Of a stretch of 61,538 nt of DNA, positions 35,867-46,551 are shown one piece after another. The stretch comes from Enterobacter mori LMG 25706 (GTDB lineage: Bacteria; Pseudomonadota; Gammaproteobacteria; Enterobacterales; Enterobacteriaceae): assembly GCF_000211415.1 (NCBI RefSeq), contig NZ_GL890773.1, positions 133,433-194,970 on the forward strand, written 5' to 3'. Position 1 is the stretch's first letter; each line of letters begins with the position of its first letter. The position numbers and the translations under genes were made by a program. Under the pieces are notes generated by a model. The model had not been told where the DNA came from. It searched no databases and saw only the letters and a program-made list of their open reading frames with translations.

Positions 35867-35966
35867 GTCCCCTCACCCCGGCCCTCTCCCCAAAGGGGCG
35901 AGGGTGAAAAGACAGCACCGAGCAGTCCCCTCTCCCCTGCGGGGAGAGGGTTAGGGTGAGGGGGGA
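35867..35966. repeat. Tandem pair of CCCTCTCCC/GGGAGAGGG repeats
   Basis: Two units separated by about 35 bases: ccctcaccccggccctctcccc..gggg.gaggg and cccctctcccctgcggggagaggg-ttagggtgaggg. They fill the space between the convergent yicL and nepI genes and may act as a bidirectional terminator. Confidence 0.8.
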
Positions 35967-35971
35967 ATTTA

Positions 35972-37162
35972 CTACTTCGCCTTCACCTTCCCTGCCACCA
36001 GCAGCGCCGTCAGCAGCATCAGGGTGCCGGAAATCACCAGCGGTGACGTCAGCCCCAGATGGTCGAGCGCCACGCCGCCAATGGCCGCGCCGCAGGTGTT
36101 CGCCAGCTGGATCACCGCCACCTGAATCGACCCGGCCTTTTCCGCCTGATCGGCCAGCGTGCGGGTGATCCACGTCGACCAGCCCACCGGCACCAGCGCA
36201 AAGGCAAAGCCCCAGATAATCGCAATCGCAGAGGCCACCCACTTATCGCTGCCCCACAGCACCAGCACCGCCGCGCTCAGCGCCAGCACCAGCGGCGCAC
36301 CCGCCAGCGCCACTTTCAGGGAGCGTTTCAGAAACTGCGACGACAGCGAGGTGCCAACAAAACTGGCGATACCCAAGCTCAGCAGCACCAGCGTCAGGCC
36401 GTCCACGTCAAAGCCCGCCATGGTCATAAACACCGGGCGTATATAGGTAAAGAAGGCAAACTGCCCGGCAAAGGCCATAAAGATAGCAGTCATCCCCGCC
36501 ATCACGCCGGGGCGCTTCAGCAGCGCGAACATGTTCTGCTTATGATGCGCCGCTTCACCCGGCAGGGACGGCAGCGCTTTCCACACCCAGATAATGCAGA
36601 GAAGCCCCATCACCGCCGCGGCGTTAAAGACGTTACGCCAGCCGATAATCCCGCCGAGGAAGCTGCCGAGCGGCGCAGCAATCACCAGCGCGATAGAGAC
36701 CGCACCGAAGATAACGGACAGCGCTTTTGGCACCGTGCGCGCGGGCACCAGGCGCATGGTGAGCGAGGCCGACATCGCCCAGAAGCCGCCGAGTCCCAGA
36801 CCAAGACAGGCGCGACCGAGCAGCAGCAGGGTGAAGCTTTCAGCAAAGGAGACCAGCAGGCAGGAGAGCGTCAGCAGCACGCTGAACAGGATGACCACCT
36901 TGCGGCGGTCGATAGTGCCAATCACCTGGGTAATAAACAGGCTGGCGAACATCGCCACGAAGGCGGTGACGGTAACGGACTGCCCCGCCACGCCTTCGGA
37001 AATGCCCAGATCCTGCGCCATCGGCGTCAGCAGGCTCACAGGCAGAAACTCAACGGTAATCAGGCAGGCGACGCAGAACGCCACGGAGAAAACCGCCGAC
37101 CAGTTGGGGCGAGAAACCTCTTTGGTCTGCGGTCTGGTCGTGGGCTGGATATGTTCTGTCAT
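35972..37162 (-). CDS. nepI: Purine ribonucleoside exporter NepI
   Basis: 396-residue, 12-TM MFS exporter, the length of E. coli NepI, known for exporting inosine and related purine ribonucleosides. [18 protein letters not shown] and [39 protein letters not shown] match E. coli nearly residue for residue. AGGTGAC precedes the ATG. Order nepI-yicN agrees with E. coli. Confidence 0.95.
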   Translation of the reverse strand: MTEHIQPTTRPQTKEVSRPNWSAVFSVAFCVACLITVEFLPVSLLTPMAQDLGISEGVAGQSVTVTAFVAMFASLFITQVIGTIDRRKVVILFSVLLTLSCLLVSFAESFTLLLLGRACLGLGLGGFWAMSASLTMRLVPARTVPKALSVIFGAVSIALVIAAPLGSFLGGIIGWRNVFNAAAVMGLLCIIWVWKALPSLPGEAAHHKQNMFALLKRPGVMAGMTAIFMAFAGQFAFFTYIRPVFMTMAGFDVDGLTLVLLSLGIASFVGTSLSSQFLKRSLKVALAGAPLVLALSAAVLVLWGSDKWVASAIAIIWGFAFALVPVGWSTWITRTLADQAEKAGSIQVAVIQLANTCGAAIGGVALDHLGLTSPLVISGTLMLLTALLVAGKVKAK

Positions 37163-37264
37163 GGCGTCACCTGAAGATAAAAACGTGCGGAAAAGTCGCG
37201 CAGTTTATCATCAAAAGTGTGACGGATTTAACGATTTGACAACTTTTGTCGTTTTTACAGGGGA

Positions 37265-37717
37265 TCAGTGCAGGTAAAACACGCCCTCTTCCGGCAGGAA
37301 GAGCTGGTTATAGCGCAGCTGAAAGGCGTTTAGCTCCTGCGGGTCCGGCTCTATCTCGCGCATAAAGCCAAGCGCCAGACGAATTTGCGCATCGGTAATG
37401 GGCGCGGCCAGGCGGGCTTTACGCAACATGCGGTGCCAGGTGTGCAGGTTCTCTTCACTAGCATCAACAATACACACCTGCCAGATAAGCAGCACCTGGG
37501 CGGCGTTTTGCAGATGTGCCTCGTCGGGGCGCTCAAGGTAGCGGACAAACTCATTCCCGGAGGATTTTCCAAACTGGTCGATCATCGACTCGACCGGCAT
37601 CGGGGTGATACCCAGACGCTCGCTTAAACGTTTGATGGCGCGGCGGGAGTCTGAGGTCAGGACACGAAATCCCACCACAAACACCACGGCAAGCGTTGCC
37701 AGCATTATCCAGACCAT
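37265..37717 (-). CDS. yicN: YicN (DUF1198)
   Basis: 150-residue protein with one N-terminal membrane segment (about 2-18) and a cytoplasmic domain, the same length as E. coli YicN. AAGGAG precedes the ATG. Function unknown. The 197 bases between it and the next gene show no clear signals. Confidence 0.9.
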   Translation of the reverse strand: MVWIMLATLAVVFVVGFRVLTSDSRRAIKRLSERLGITPMPVESMIDQFGKSSGNEFVRYLERPDEAHLQNAAQVLLIWQVCIVDASEENLHTWHRMLRKARLAAPITDAQIRLALGFMREIEPDPQELNAFQLRYNQLFLPEEGVFYLH

Positions 37718-37914
37718 GCGTTCTCCTTAGACTAGCCGCTCATCATAGCGGGAAACGCAGGGCGTCAACAGCGGGCAGAACCATAATAGTGAACTGAAAA
37801 GCGCTGGAAAAAGGGCAGAAAAGTCGTTTTAGTTTTTATGGGGACGATTGTATTTCCAGGGTGTATGGTCAACGGGTGGCGGTAACGAATCATGACTTCA
37901 GGGAAAGAGCGAAC

Positions 37915-38715
37915 ATGTCCATAACAATCAGTGTCCTGCTGGAGAATCGGCCTAACCATAACGCTAAAAGCTCACTGCGGGCCAAAGCAGGGCTCAGCCT
38001 GTTTATACAGGATGAAAATGATTCCATTCTGTTTGATACCGGTCCTGATGATAGCTTCCTGCATAACGCAGGCCTGATGGGAGTCGATTTAACTTGCCTG
38101 ACCGCAGCGGTACTGTCTCACGGGCACTATGACCATTGCGGCGGCGTTCCGTGGTTACCGGATAATTGCCGGATCGTATGCCATCCCCACGTGGCCTGCG
38201 AGCGCTATTCGGCAATACGGTTTTCGGGGTATACCGCCAGACTAAAAAAACTGTCGCTGAATAATGATTATTCACGCTATCGCATGGAATACAGCCGTAC
38301 CCCGCTCCAGCTTGGGGAGCGCTTTATGTGGTCAGGGGAGATCCCTGTCGCCAAACCGCACGCATATGGTGTTATCGGCAGTAAAAATGCGAATGCGGAT
38401 TATGTAAAAGATGAAGGGGTTCTGATTTATAAGTCTGACCGTGGCCTGATTATTTTTATTGGCTGTGGGCACCGAGGGCTGATTGATATTGTGCGTCACT
38501 GCCAGAGAATAACCGGTATCAATCATATCCATGCAATTTTCGGCGGTTTCCATCTTCGCTGTGCGTCACCGCGTAAGCTCTGGGCAGTCAGGCAGTTTCT
38601 GCGCGGCCTACAGCCCGACAAAATAATGGGCTGCCATTGTACGGGTAAATGGGGCAATTTGTGGTTGCCGGACGCAGTCACCCCGTCAACTGGGGATATT
38701 TTTGTTCTGGGGTAG
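37915..38715 (+). CDS. MBL-fold metallohydrolase (DHPS-like subgroup)
   Basis: 266-residue metallo-beta-lactamase-fold protein. The metal motif is SHGHYDHCGG (about 62-71), later GCGHRGLIDIV and IFGGFHL supply ligands, and the DTGPD loop precedes. This layout matches the subgroup annotated as 7,8-dihydropterin-6-methyl-4-(beta-D-ribofuranosyl)-aminobenzene 5'-phosphate synthase-like; the real substrate is unknown. The start at 37915 is preferred (AAAGAG upstream). Codon use and GC are visibly lower than in neighbours, and it replaces E. coli yicO/ade, suggesting acquisition. Confidence 0.82.
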   Translation: MSITISVLLENRPNHNAKSSLRAKAGLSLFIQDENDSILFDTGPDDSFLHNAGLMGVDLTCLTAAVLSHGHYDHCGGVPWLPDNCRIVCHPHVACERYSAIRFSGYTARLKKLSLNNDYSRYRMEYSRTPLQLGERFMWSGEIPVAKPHAYGVIGSKNANADYVKDEGVLIYKSDRGLIIFIGCGHRGLIDIVRHCQRITGINHIHAIFGGFHLRCASPRKLWAVRQFLRGLQPDKIMGCHCTGKWGNLWLPDAVTPSTGDIFVLG

Positions 38716-38739
38716 GTCTTAACTCACTGAATAAAAAAA

Positions 38740-38760
38740 GCCCGGCATCACACACCGGGC
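38740..38760 (-). terminator. Terminator of uhpT (convergent interval)
   Basis: gcccgg (38740-38745) and ccgggc (38755-38760) with a 9-base loop; reading on the minus strand the hairpin is followed by TTTTTTTAT. It may also stop the convergent MBL gene. Confidence 0.8.
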
Positions 38761-38779
38761 AAAGAAGTCACCTGCACAC

Positions 38780-40177
38780 TCAGGCTGCTTTCAATTTCTG
38801 CTTCTGCGCACGATTCTCACGGCGAATTTTACGTTCTTCCAGCACTGCAACCATCGCCATCAGGACGATACAGCCGATGGCTGCCGCATCCAGCGCGGCG
38901 AAGGTGCCTGCCCAGCCGGTGAGACCGAAAATCGGCGTACCGTCGGCGATCATCCCCAGACCCAGTTTGGCGAAGCTGTCGCCGATCAGGTAGGCGAAGG
39001 TGCCTTTAATCCCATCGGCGGCGCCGATCGCTTTTTTCGGGACGAAGCCCACTGCCGCCACGCCGATCAGTAATTGCGGACCAAACACCAGGAAGCCGAG
39101 CGCGAACAGGGACGCCAGATAAACGTACTGGTTGCTGGCATGCTGGTAGACGCCGAGGGTGGCGATAATCAGCGCCAGCGCGACGCAGGCCACCAGCGCG
39201 CGACGACCATTGGCGAGGTCAGAGAGCCAGCCCCACAGCAGCGTGCCGACCAGCGCGCCCACTTCGAACAGGGTGAAGCCCTGAATCGCCACTTCTTTAG
39301 AAAGCTTCAGCTCCTGGAAGGCATACACGGTCGACCACTGGTCAATACCAATGCGCACCACGTAGAGGAAGATGTTCGAGAAGCAGAGCAGCCAGATCAC
39401 TTTGTTTTTCAGCACGTACTCAACAAAGATCTGCCATTTGGACATCTCGTTTTCTTCGGTCTCTTTGTCCTCTTCGCTGATCTCCTCGCCGAACAGCTCT
39501 TCGGCTTTACCGAGGCCGTAGGATTCCGGGGAGTCGCTGCCGTAGCGCAGGCCGATAAAGCCAACAATCAGGGCGATAATCGACGGGAAGATAAACATGC
39601 CGATCACGTGGCCGTCGAACAGGTAGTTCGCGCCGAACAGCGCCACGCCTGCCGCACCCGCCCCGCCGAGGTTGTGGGAGATATTCCACATGCCGAGGTA
39701 CGAACCACGCTTGCGGCGCGGGGTCCATTTGGTGATGGTGGAGTAGCTGCACGACCCGCCGGTGCTCTGGAAGAAACCGCTCAGGGCGTAGAAGGCGATC
39801 ATCATGAACAGGCTGACGGAACCCGCGCCCATGCTGGCGCTGAAGCCGAGCATACAGATGGCGGAGAGGATCAGCATAAACGGCAGGAACTGCTTGGTGT
39901 TTTTGCCGTCCGCGTAGTAGGAAACCAGCGTTTTCCCCACGCCGTAGGTGATGGAGAAGCCCAGGCCAATCATCCCCAGCTGCGTCATGCTCAGCCCGTA
40001 GGCGGAGATCATGTCGTTCTGCGCGATGTTAAAGTTTTTGCGGATCAGGTACATGGTCAGGTAGCCGATGAAGACCACCAGATAAGACTGCATGAACGGT
40101 TTGAACCACATCTTGCGCCGCACGTCGAGCGGCAGATCCAGGGTCGGCTTGCGCACCTGATTTAAGAAGGCCAGCAT
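38780..40177 (-). CDS. uhpT: Hexose-6-phosphate:phosphate antiporter UhpT
   Basis: 465-residue MFS antiporter of the organophosphate:Pi family, importing glucose-6-P and other sugar phosphates (and fosfomycin). The N-terminus [40 protein letters not shown] and the [35 protein letters not shown] segment match E. coli UhpT. Expressed from its own promoter, separate from uhpABC, and activated by UhpA. Confidence 0.97.
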   Translation of the reverse strand: MLAFLNQVRKPTLDLPLDVRRKMWFKPFMQSYLVVFIGYLTMYLIRKNFNIAQNDMISAYGLSMTQLGMIGLGFSITYGVGKTLVSYYADGKNTKQFLPFMLILSAICMLGFSASMGAGSVSLFMMIAFYALSGFFQSTGGSCSYSTITKWTPRRKRGSYLGMWNISHNLGGAGAAGVALFGANYLFDGHVIGMFIFPSIIALIVGFIGLRYGSDSPESYGLGKAEELFGEEISEEDKETEENEMSKWQIFVEYVLKNKVIWLLCFSNIFLYVVRIGIDQWSTVYAFQELKLSKEVAIQGFTLFEVGALVGTLLWGWLSDLANGRRALVACVALALIIATLGVYQHASNQYVYLASLFALGFLVFGPQLLIGVAAVGFVPKKAIGAADGIKGTFAYLIGDSFAKLGLGMIADGTPIFGLTGWAGTFAALDAAAIGCIVLMAMVAVLEERKIRRENRAQKQKLKAA

Positions 40178-40209
40178 GACTGAGTTACTCCCGAGCTGAT
40201 TTTTGCAGC

Positions 40210-40300
40210 ATTGTAAAAATCAGCCGGGAGAGATGCCTGAGACAGCGTCCAGGTAAAACCGGGAAAATTTCTTAGTTTTGCGCTATTCGGGGTGAAAAGG
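40210..40300 (-). promoter_or_regulatory. uhpT promoter region
   Basis: On the minus strand a TACAAT -10 (40210-40215) has no -35 match at 17 bases, as expected for an activator-dependent promoter. Upstream, gcaaaactaagaaatttt (about 40268-40285) resembles the UhpA-binding motif described for E. coli uhpT. The leader would be about 30 bases, with GGGAG as SD 10 bases before the ATG. Confidence 0.6.
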
Positions 40301-40309
40301 TGAGACGCA

Positions 40310-41629
40310 TCACGCTTCGCTCACCTCGCGTGGGGCCTGCGCGTTCAAAAACGGCAGCAGCAGCAGGGCGGAAATCCCCGCCGCGATGGCGATCGCCGCG
40401 AAAAACCCGCTCCAGTGCCAGACGTCGATGACCCGTGCCAGCGGCCAGCCGGAGAGCGACGCGCCGAGGTAGGCAAACAGCCCGACAAAGCCCGTCGCCG
40501 CGCCAGCCGCCTCTTTGTGGGAACACTCCGCCGCCGCCATGCCGATCAGCATCTGCGGGCCAAAGACGAAGAAGCCGATGGTGAAGAAGCACGCCGCCTG
40601 CATCACGTAGCTGGCAAACGGCATTAGCCACAGCGAGCCGACGGAGAGCAAAATCCCGGCAGCAAAAATCAGGTTCATCGGCCCGCGGTTGCCGTTGAAC
40701 AGCTTGTCCGATCCCCAGCCCGCCACCAGCGCGCCGATAAACCCGCCCAGCTCGAACATCGTCACCGCCGAGTTGGCGGTCACCAGGTCCACGCCCAGCG
40801 TCTCGGACATGTACAGGTTGCCCCAGTCGTTGATCGCCGCGCGCACCACGTAGACCAGCACGTAGCAGAGCGACAGTAGCCAGATGTACGGGTTTTTCAG
40901 CACGTACTTAGTGAGGATCTCCCTGCGGGTCAGCCCCGCGCCTTCCTGCTGCTGGGCAATCTCCATCTCGTCGTGCCGCCAGTCACCTACCGCCGGCAGG
41001 CCGACGGTTTGCGGCCTGTCGCGCAGGCGCCAGCAGAGGAACAGCCCGGCGACAATCGCGAGGCCACCGGCAATCATCATCCCCGCGCGCCAGCCGTAGT
41101 GCAGCGCTGCGGCTCCCACGACCATCGGGATCAGCGCCCCGCCGACGTTATGCGCGGTGTTCCAGACTGCCCACCAGCCGCCGCGCTCGTTGCGCGAGTA
41201 CCAGGCGGTGAGCAGGCGGGCGCAGACCGGCGCGCCCCAGCCCTGGAAAAAGGCGTTCAGCGCCCACAGCAGGGCAAAGGCCCATAGCGAGGTGGAGAAA
41301 CCAAACAGGATGTTCACCACACCGGTGGCGATCAGCCCGACACCCATAAAATAGCGCGCGTTGGAGCGGTCGCTGACGATGCCGGAGAAGAACTTCGACA
41401 GGCCGTAGGTGATGTAAAACAGCGTCGCCAGCAGGCCAATATCGGTGCGGGTCATCACGCCGCTGGCGAGGATTTCCGGCGCGGCGGCATTGAAGCTTTT
41501 GCGGGTGAAGTAGAACAGCGCGTAGCCGAGCCAGAGGGTAATCAGGATCTGGCGACGCCAGTAGCGGTAGCGGGCGTCGATTTCCGCTTTGTCGCCAATC
41601 GGCGCGGCGCTGGCAGGGGTTTTAAACAT
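40310..41629 (-). CDS. uhpC: Membrane glucose-6-P sensor UhpC
   Basis: 439-residue MFS protein homologous to UhpT that acts as receptor for external glucose-6-P and signals to UhpB. The N-terminal [35 protein letters not shown] is typical of UhpC. The start overlaps the uhpB stop by 8 bases, indicating coupled translation within uhpABC. Confidence 0.95.
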   Translation of the reverse strand: MFKTPASAAPIGDKAEIDARYRYWRRQILITLWLGYALFYFTRKSFNAAAPEILASGVMTRTDIGLLATLFYITYGLSKFFSGIVSDRSNARYFMGVGLIATGVVNILFGFSTSLWAFALLWALNAFFQGWGAPVCARLLTAWYSRNERGGWWAVWNTAHNVGGALIPMVVGAAALHYGWRAGMMIAGGLAIVAGLFLCWRLRDRPQTVGLPAVGDWRHDEMEIAQQQEGAGLTRREILTKYVLKNPYIWLLSLCYVLVYVVRAAINDWGNLYMSETLGVDLVTANSAVTMFELGGFIGALVAGWGSDKLFNGNRGPMNLIFAAGILLSVGSLWLMPFASYVMQAACFFTIGFFVFGPQMLIGMAAAECSHKEAAGAATGFVGLFAYLGASLSGWPLARVIDVWHWSGFFAAIAIAAGISALLLLPFLNAQAPREVSEA

Positions 41630-43127
41630 GGTGGCTCCGTAACGGCAGGCTGACGGTAACGCGCGTCCCGTGGGTGCAGGAGATATTCAGCGTGCCGCCG
41701 AGCGCCTTCACGCGCTCGCGCATGCCCGCAAGGCCAAAGCCCTGTTGGCCGGAGCCCGGCGGCAGGCCGCAGCCGTCGTCTTCAATCACCAGCATCAGGC
41801 GCTCGTCCTGCTGCCAGCCCTGGATCGTGACCGCGCTGGCACTGGCGTGTTTGACGATATTGTTCAGCCCCTCCTGACAGACGCGGAACAGCGTCACGCG
41901 CTGACCTTCGCTCAGGGTAGCTTCATTGATGCGCCAGTCGAGATGGCTGACTATCCCGCGGCTTTCCAGCTCCATCTCGCGCATCAGGGAACGCACCGCC
42001 TGCTCCAGGGACAGATCGTCAAGCTGGCGCGGGCGCAGCCGTCCTAACAGACGACGAACGGAGTCATAGACGCCCAGCGAGAGCTGTTCGATATGCGCCC
42101 CACCCTGCTTCACGCCCGCGTTTTCTGCCGCCAGGCGCTGGACAATGCCCGCCTGGGTGCGAATGGCGGTGATGGTCTGGCCGATATCGTCGTGCAGCTC
42201 GCGGGCGACCTCCTGCCGCACGCTCTCTTCCGTCTCCAGCAGACGCTCCGCCAGACGACGGTTGCGCGCCAGTTCGGTTTGCAGGGACAGGTTCAGCTCG
42301 CGCAGGCGCTGAATGCCCGCGCCGAGCAGCAGCCCGGTCAGGCTCTGGGCCAGCAGGGAAAGCAGCAGATCCACCGGATGATCGTGCCAGGTCTGGCTGG
42401 CAATCAGCGCGATGGCGTTCATCAGCGTGGCGATCAACGCCCCCTGCCAGCCGTAGTGCCAGGCCAGGGCGATAATCGGCAGCGCCAGGCAAAATGGGGT
42501 AAAGCGTGAAAGTTCGGCGGGCAGGCCAAGCTGCAGCCACAGGCTCACCACAAACAGCAGCAGATACCAGATGAGGTGCCGGGCGCGCCAGTTCACCGGT
42601 TGAGTAACCAGCGCCGGGCCGAGCGGCTGCCAGACGGTGCTGGTGAGGTAGTGCCAGAAAACGAGGCAGGTCGGCGCGAGCGTCAGGCCGCCGGTCAGGG
42701 CCAGCAGCAGGGCGTTGAGCATCTCCTTCTCGCCGACCCACGGAAGCGACTGCAGCAGCGCGGCGGCAATCAGCGCCGCCCCCTGACGCAGCAGCGTGCG
42801 CCAGTCGCGCTGGTGACGGTAGCGGGAAATCAGCGCAACCGGGAGAAGCGTAAGCAGGCTTCCGGTCATCAATAAGGGCAGGTGCGCGAGGGCGACTTCC
42901 TGCGCCAGCCAGACCAGCATCAGCCACTCTGCACCCAGCAAAACGGGCCAGTAGCCGCGCGGGCACTGGAGCATTAAGCCCAGACGCAGGCCGAAGGGAA
43001 ACAGCAGCACCGCCAGCTCCGGGCGTTCTACCATGTGCAGGCTGATGCTCCACAGGCAGAACCAGGCGGCGGAGAAGATAAAAAAGCTGGCGACGACGGC
43101 GATCAGCCGTGAAAAAGCGGAACTCAT
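41622..43127 (-). CDS. uhpB: Sensor histidine kinase UhpB
   Basis: 501-residue kinase: an N-terminal MASE1-type membrane domain (about 1-275), then a HisKA_3 dimerisation/phosphorylation segment with the phospho-His in [16 protein letters not shown], and a HATPase domain ([32 protein letters not shown]). It phosphorylates UhpA when UhpC senses glucose-6-P. The start overlaps the uhpA stop (ATGA). Confidence 0.96.
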   Translation of the reverse strand: MSSAFSRLIAVVASFFIFSAAWFCLWSISLHMVERPELAVLLFPFGLRLGLMLQCPRGYWPVLLGAEWLMLVWLAQEVALAHLPLLMTGSLLTLLPVALISRYRHQRDWRTLLRQGAALIAAALLQSLPWVGEKEMLNALLLALTGGLTLAPTCLVFWHYLTSTVWQPLGPALVTQPVNWRARHLIWYLLLFVVSLWLQLGLPAELSRFTPFCLALPIIALAWHYGWQGALIATLMNAIALIASQTWHDHPVDLLLSLLAQSLTGLLLGAGIQRLRELNLSLQTELARNRRLAERLLETEESVRQEVARELHDDIGQTITAIRTQAGIVQRLAAENAGVKQGGAHIEQLSLGVYDSVRRLLGRLRPRQLDDLSLEQAVRSLMREMELESRGIVSHLDWRINEATLSEGQRVTLFRVCQEGLNNIVKHASASAVTIQGWQQDERLMLVIEDDGCGLPPGSGQQGFGLAGMRERVKALGGTLNISCTHGTRVTVSLPLRSHHV

Positions 43128-43717
43128 TGCCAGCTGTCGAACATGCGGCGCGCCAGCTCGACGTCGTTGCTGACGTTAAGTTTTTCCATCAGGTTGGCGC
43201 GGTGAACGTGCACGGTTTTCGGGGACAGATCCAGCTCGGCGGCAATCTCTTTTACCGACATTCCCTGCGCGAGTTTTTCCGCAACCTGACGCTCGCGTCT
43301 GGTGAGTGGATCCTGACGTCCGGCCGCCAGCTTGATGGCGATATCCGGCGTTAAATAGCAGCCGCCAGTGGAGACCGTACGCACCGCGGCGATCAGTTCG
43401 TCGGGGCTACAGCGTTTAGAGAGGAAGCCGCGCGCGCCCGCGTTGAGCGCCTGCTCGACCAGCGCCGGGCTGTCGTGAACTGACAGCATAATCGTCGACA
43501 TTCCTTTCGGCAGCTGGCTTAGCAGCTCCAGCCCGGAGAGATCCGGCATCGAGATGTCGCAGATACAGATCTGCACCCCGCGCCCCGGCAGGCCCGCCAG
43601 CGCCTCGCGACCGGAACCAAACTCGGCCACGACCTGAAAATCCGGTTCGAGGTTCAGAAGCTGGGCAAAGCCGGAGCGGACGATAAGGTGGTCGTCGATA
43701 AGAGCGATGGTGGTCAT
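43124..43717 (-). CDS. uhpA: Response regulator UhpA
   Basis: 197-residue NarL/FixJ-type regulator activating uhpT. Receiver domain with IALIDDH and the phospho-acceptor aspartate in [11 protein letters not shown]-terminal LuxR HTH ([47 protein letters not shown]). The start at 43717 gives the E. coli length; the longer frame runs back through a REP element. Confidence 0.96.
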   Translation of the reverse strand: MTTIALIDDHLIVRSGFAQLLNLEPDFQVVAEFGSGREALAGLPGRGVQICICDISMPDLSGLELLSQLPKGMSTIMLSVHDSPALVEQALNAGARGFLSKRCSPDELIAAVRTVSTGGCYLTPDIAIKLAAGRQDPLTRRERQVAEKLAQGMSVKEIAAELDLSPKTVHVHRANLMEKLNVSNDVELARRMFDSWQ

Positions 43718-43740
43718 GTGTGTTCCTGCGGTCTGAAAAT

Positions 43741-43768
43741 GCCGGATAGCGCTGCGCTTATCCGGCCT
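43741..43768. repeat. REP element
   Basis: gccggatagcgctgcgcttatccggc palindrome between ilvN and uhpA. Confidence 0.85.
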
Positions 43769-43799
43769 ACAAGAGCGAAAGGCGCTTACCTTAAGCGAT

Positions 43800-44087
43800 T
43801 TACTCGAAAAACACCGCAATTTTGTTAAACATGGTGGGATCGGACTGATTGCGTGCCACTTTGGTGACATCTTCCAGCTTGTCGATCTGCGCCATCATCT
43901 GCTCCAGACGCTGATCGTCATTGACCAGTAGCCAGATGCGGCTGTGCTCGCTGCCCTGAATCGGCAGACAAAGAATGCCTTCCACGTTAAACGCACGGCG
44001 GGCAAACAGCCCACAAACGTGCGTCATGACGCCAGGGTGGTTGCGGACGGTGAGTTCCAGAATGACGTTATCATGTTGTTTCTGCAT
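43800..44087 (-). CDS. ilvN: Acetolactate synthase I small subunit
   Basis: 95-residue ACT-domain regulatory subunit ([27 protein letters not shown]) that confers valine feedback inhibition on IlvB. It starts 3 bases after the ilvB stop in the same operon. Length and sequence match E. coli IlvN. Confidence 0.96.
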   Translation of the reverse strand: MQKQHDNVILELTVRNHPGVMTHVCGLFARRAFNVEGILCLPIQGSEHSRIWLLVNDDQRLEQMMAQIDKLEDVTKVARNQSDPTMFNKIAVFFE

Positions 44088-44090
44088 GGT

Positions 44091-45779
44091 TTATTCTCCC
44101 ACCATCTCAGTATTTGCCGCTCCCGGCGGCACCATCGGATACACTTTTTGTTCAGGGTCGATACGCACGTGGATCAGCGCCGGGCCGGGGCGAGAAATCG
44201 CCGCCTGCAGCGCCGCGTGGGCATCCTCTTCGGCGTTCAGATCGCAGGTATGCAGGCCAAAACCGGCGGCAATCTGCATAAAGTTAATCATCCCCGGATA
44301 GGTCGCCGCAAACACGCCCTGCTTGTAGAACAGGCTCTGCTGCTGGTGCACCAGCCCCAGCGCCTCGTTGTTCATCAGGATAATTTTCACGTCTAACTGG
44401 TTTTCGGCCGCAGTCGCCATTTCCTGAATGTTCATCATCAGGCTACCGTCGCCGGAGAAGCAGATGACCTTGCGGTCCGGATTGGCGAGTGCTGCACCCA
44501 CGGCTGCGGGCAGGCCAAAGCCCATGGTGCCCAGACCGCCGGAAGTCAGCCACTGGCGCGGACGGTTCAGCGGGTAGGCCTGAGCGGTCCACATCTGGTG
44601 CTGGCCCACGTCGGTGGTGATAATCGCGCTGTCGTCCACGCAGGCGGCCACGGCGTTGATCAGCCCGTAGTGGCTCAGCGGGTCGCCTTCGGTTGGGATG
44701 GCGCCCGGGAACTCGCGCTGGAGATCGGCCACCAGCTTACGCCAGTCGGCGCGGTCGGCTGCGTCCGTCTGCGGGATCAGCTGCGCCAGCACCTCTGCCA
44801 CGTCGCCCTGAATCGCCACGTGCGGCTGCTTGATTTTACCCAACTCGGCGCGGTCGATATCCACGTGAATGATTTTGGCGTTCGGGCAGAACTGCTCGGT
44901 TTTGCCGATCGCCCGGTCATCAAAACGTGCGCCCATAACGATCAGCAAATCCGCTTCTTGCAGGATGTAGTTAGTGCTGCGCGCGCCGTGCATGCCCAGC
45001 ATGCCGAGAGAGAGCGGGTGCGCTTTTGGCAGCATGCCCAGCGCCATCAGGGTCATGGTGGTCGGCAGGTTGGCTTTTTCCGCAAACTGGCGGATTTCAT
45101 CCGCGGCGTTAATCGCTCCGCCGCCCAGATAGAGCACCGGACGTTTGGCGGCGTTAATCATGGCGGCGGCATCGCGCACGCTCTCAGCGCTGAATTCTGG
45201 CGCGGGGGCACGGTCGCCCGGCTCCGGCAGCACGTCGATCTCGATCTCTGCGGTCTGGACATCCTTAGGAATGTCTATCCACACCGGGCCCGGGCGGCCA
45301 GACTGCGCAATGCGGAACGCATCGCTGATAACCTGAGGAAGCTCGGCGATGTCGCGAACTAAATAGTTATGTTTGGTGATGGGGATAGAGATGCCGTAGG
45401 TATCCACTTCCTGGAATGCATCGGTACCGATCATTGAAGACGGCACCTGGCCGGTAATGCAGATCAGCGGAATGGAGTCGAGGCGCGCGTCGGCGATGGC
45501 GGTCACCAGGTTGGTTGCGCCCGGGCCGCTGCAGGCCATGCAGACCGCCGGTTTGCCCTGCGTACGCGCCATGCCCTGAGCGATAAAGCCTGCCCCCTGC
45601 TCGTGACGCGCCAGCACGTGCCGGATCTGCGTGCTTTGGCTCAACGCGTCGTACAGCGGCAGCACCGTGCCGCCCGGGATACCCGCAACGGTAGTGATGC
45701 CCTGTCGTTCCAGCAAATGAACGATCAACTGCGCGCCGGTGAAACGCGTATTCGTGGATGTTGTGCCCGAAATTGCCAT
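44091..45779 (-). CDS. ilvB: Acetolactate synthase I catalytic subunit
   Basis: 562-residue thiamine-diphosphate enzyme condensing pyruvate to acetolactate in valine/leucine synthesis. It has the N-terminal PYR domain (GIPGGTVLPLYDAL; catalytic Glu in ARHEQGAGF), a central FAD-type domain, and the ThDP motif GDGSLMMN...NN in the C-terminal domain. Preceded by a leader peptide and attenuator. Confidence 0.97.
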   Translation of the reverse strand: MAISGTTSTNTRFTGAQLIVHLLERQGITTVAGIPGGTVLPLYDALSQSTQIRHVLARHEQGAGFIAQGMARTQGKPAVCMACSGPGATNLVTAIADARLDSIPLICITGQVPSSMIGTDAFQEVDTYGISIPITKHNYLVRDIAELPQVISDAFRIAQSGRPGPVWIDIPKDVQTAEIEIDVLPEPGDRAPAPEFSAESVRDAAAMINAAKRPVLYLGGGAINAADEIRQFAEKANLPTTMTLMALGMLPKAHPLSLGMLGMHGARSTNYILQEADLLIVMGARFDDRAIGKTEQFCPNAKIIHVDIDRAELGKIKQPHVAIQGDVAEVLAQLIPQTDAADRADWRKLVADLQREFPGAIPTEGDPLSHYGLINAVAACVDDSAIITTDVGQHQMWTAQAYPLNRPRQWLTSGGLGTMGFGLPAAVGAALANPDRKVICFSGDGSLMMNIQEMATAAENQLDVKIILMNNEALGLVHQQQSLFYKQGVFAATYPGMINFMQIAAGFGLHTCDLNAEEDAHAALQAAISRPGPALIHVRIDPEQKVYPMVPPGAANTEMVGE

Positions 45780-45828
45780 GCTCCAGTCCTTTTCTTCTGG
45801 GCCGACTTTCCGGGGAGGCTCTTAAACG

Positions 45829-45861
45829 AAAAACCCCGCCCGGTTTGCGCCGGCGGGGTTT
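45829..45861 (-). terminator. ilvB attenuator terminator
   Basis: On the minus strand aaaccccgcc (complement of 45852-45861) pairs with ggcggggttt (complement of 45831-45840), followed by TTTCG. It lies between ivbL and ilvB and would end transcription when the Val-rich leader is translated freely. Confidence 0.9.
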
Positions 45862-45885
45862 TGGATTCGTGTGTTGATCCAGTCC

Positions 45886-45984
45886 CTACGGCGCATTGCC
45901 GACGACCACCACCACACGCACGACGACCACTGCGGCTGGTTGCGCAGTTTTTAGTAGGGTCGAAGTGAAGATGGATGAAGTCAT
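45886..45984 (-). CDS. ivbL: ilvB operon leader peptide IvbL
   Basis: 32-residue leader. The reading contains AAVVVVRVVVVVGNAP, i.e. nine valines in ten codons, and ends in TAG at 45886. Ribosome stalling at these codons when Val-tRNA is scarce prevents the attenuator from forming and allows ilvBN expression. The sequence and length match E. coli IvbL. Confidence 0.95.
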   Translation of the reverse strand: MTSSIFTSTLLKTAQPAAVVVVRVVVVVGNAP

Positions 45985-46131
45985 TGGGGACCTGTGTTTG
46001 GAATCATTGATTGAATTTATACAAACACAGGTTTTCGGGCATGACAATGGAAATATTTTCATCTGCGCAAAAATGCGTCAGGGATCACGTTTCGTTTGTT
46101 GAGTGATGACACTTAAAAAGTCGGTTTTAAC

Positions 46132-46551
46132 TCACTCAATAAACAGAGCAGGTGATACCCCAAATCTGGCCGCGAGCTTTTTAATATGGTTCAGCGTAAG
46201 CTGCCTTTGACCATTCAATACCCGTGAAACCATTGATTTACTGCCAATTTCATCCTGAAAATCCGATATCGTCAGGCTGTACTGATCCATCAAAGTTCTT
46301 AAAACCGCAATACCGACAGGAACGGACTCCATCTCCTTGCGTAATGCAACTATCTCTGGCCGATTGGCTTCGTAACGGCTAATCCTGGCGCACACAATAT
46401 CCAGCAGGGGGCTATCGGGCTCGTTCATGAGCAGATACTCAACCAGCTCAAGCGCATCTTTATAATCTTTCTCGCTCGGCTGTTCACCCAGTAAAGGAAC
46501 GGCCGCAACAAGGGCATGCGTAGCTTTCATTGCATCAGCGACGATCATCAT
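46132..46551 (-). CDS. higA: HigA antitoxin
   Basis: 139-residue XRE-family antitoxin. The C-terminal HTH is ISDFQDEIGSKSMVSRVLNGQRQLTLNHIKKLAARFGVSPALFIE; the N-terminal helical part binds toxin. The ATG at 46551 overlaps the higB stop (ATGA), and a second ATG follows immediately. Like E. coli HigA it also acts as autorepressor. GC is lower than in flanking genes. It lies between ivbL and istR, where E. coli K-12 has no gene. Confidence 0.92.
   Translation of the reverse strand: MMIVADAMKATHALVAAVPLLGEQPSEKDYKDALELVEYLLMNEPDSPLLDIVCARISRYEANRPEIVALRKEMESVPVGIAVLRTLMDQYSLTISDFQDEIGSKSMVSRVLNGQRQLTLNHIKKLAARFGVSPALFIE

Noticed and set aside
36059..37174. 371-codon plus-strand ORF opposite nepI
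   Set aside because: Antisense shadow of a GC-rich MFS gene; low-complexity His/Arg/Gln-rich product.
40188..40230. RNA hairpin hiding the uhpT ribosome-binding site
   Set aside because: The TACAAT -10 lies within the loop region, so the distal arm is probably not transcribed; kept only as a DNA dyad.
42064..43053. 329-codon minus-strand ORF within uhpB
   Set aside because: Alternative frame of uhpB; Ala/Arg/Pro-rich, overlapping verified kinase motifs.
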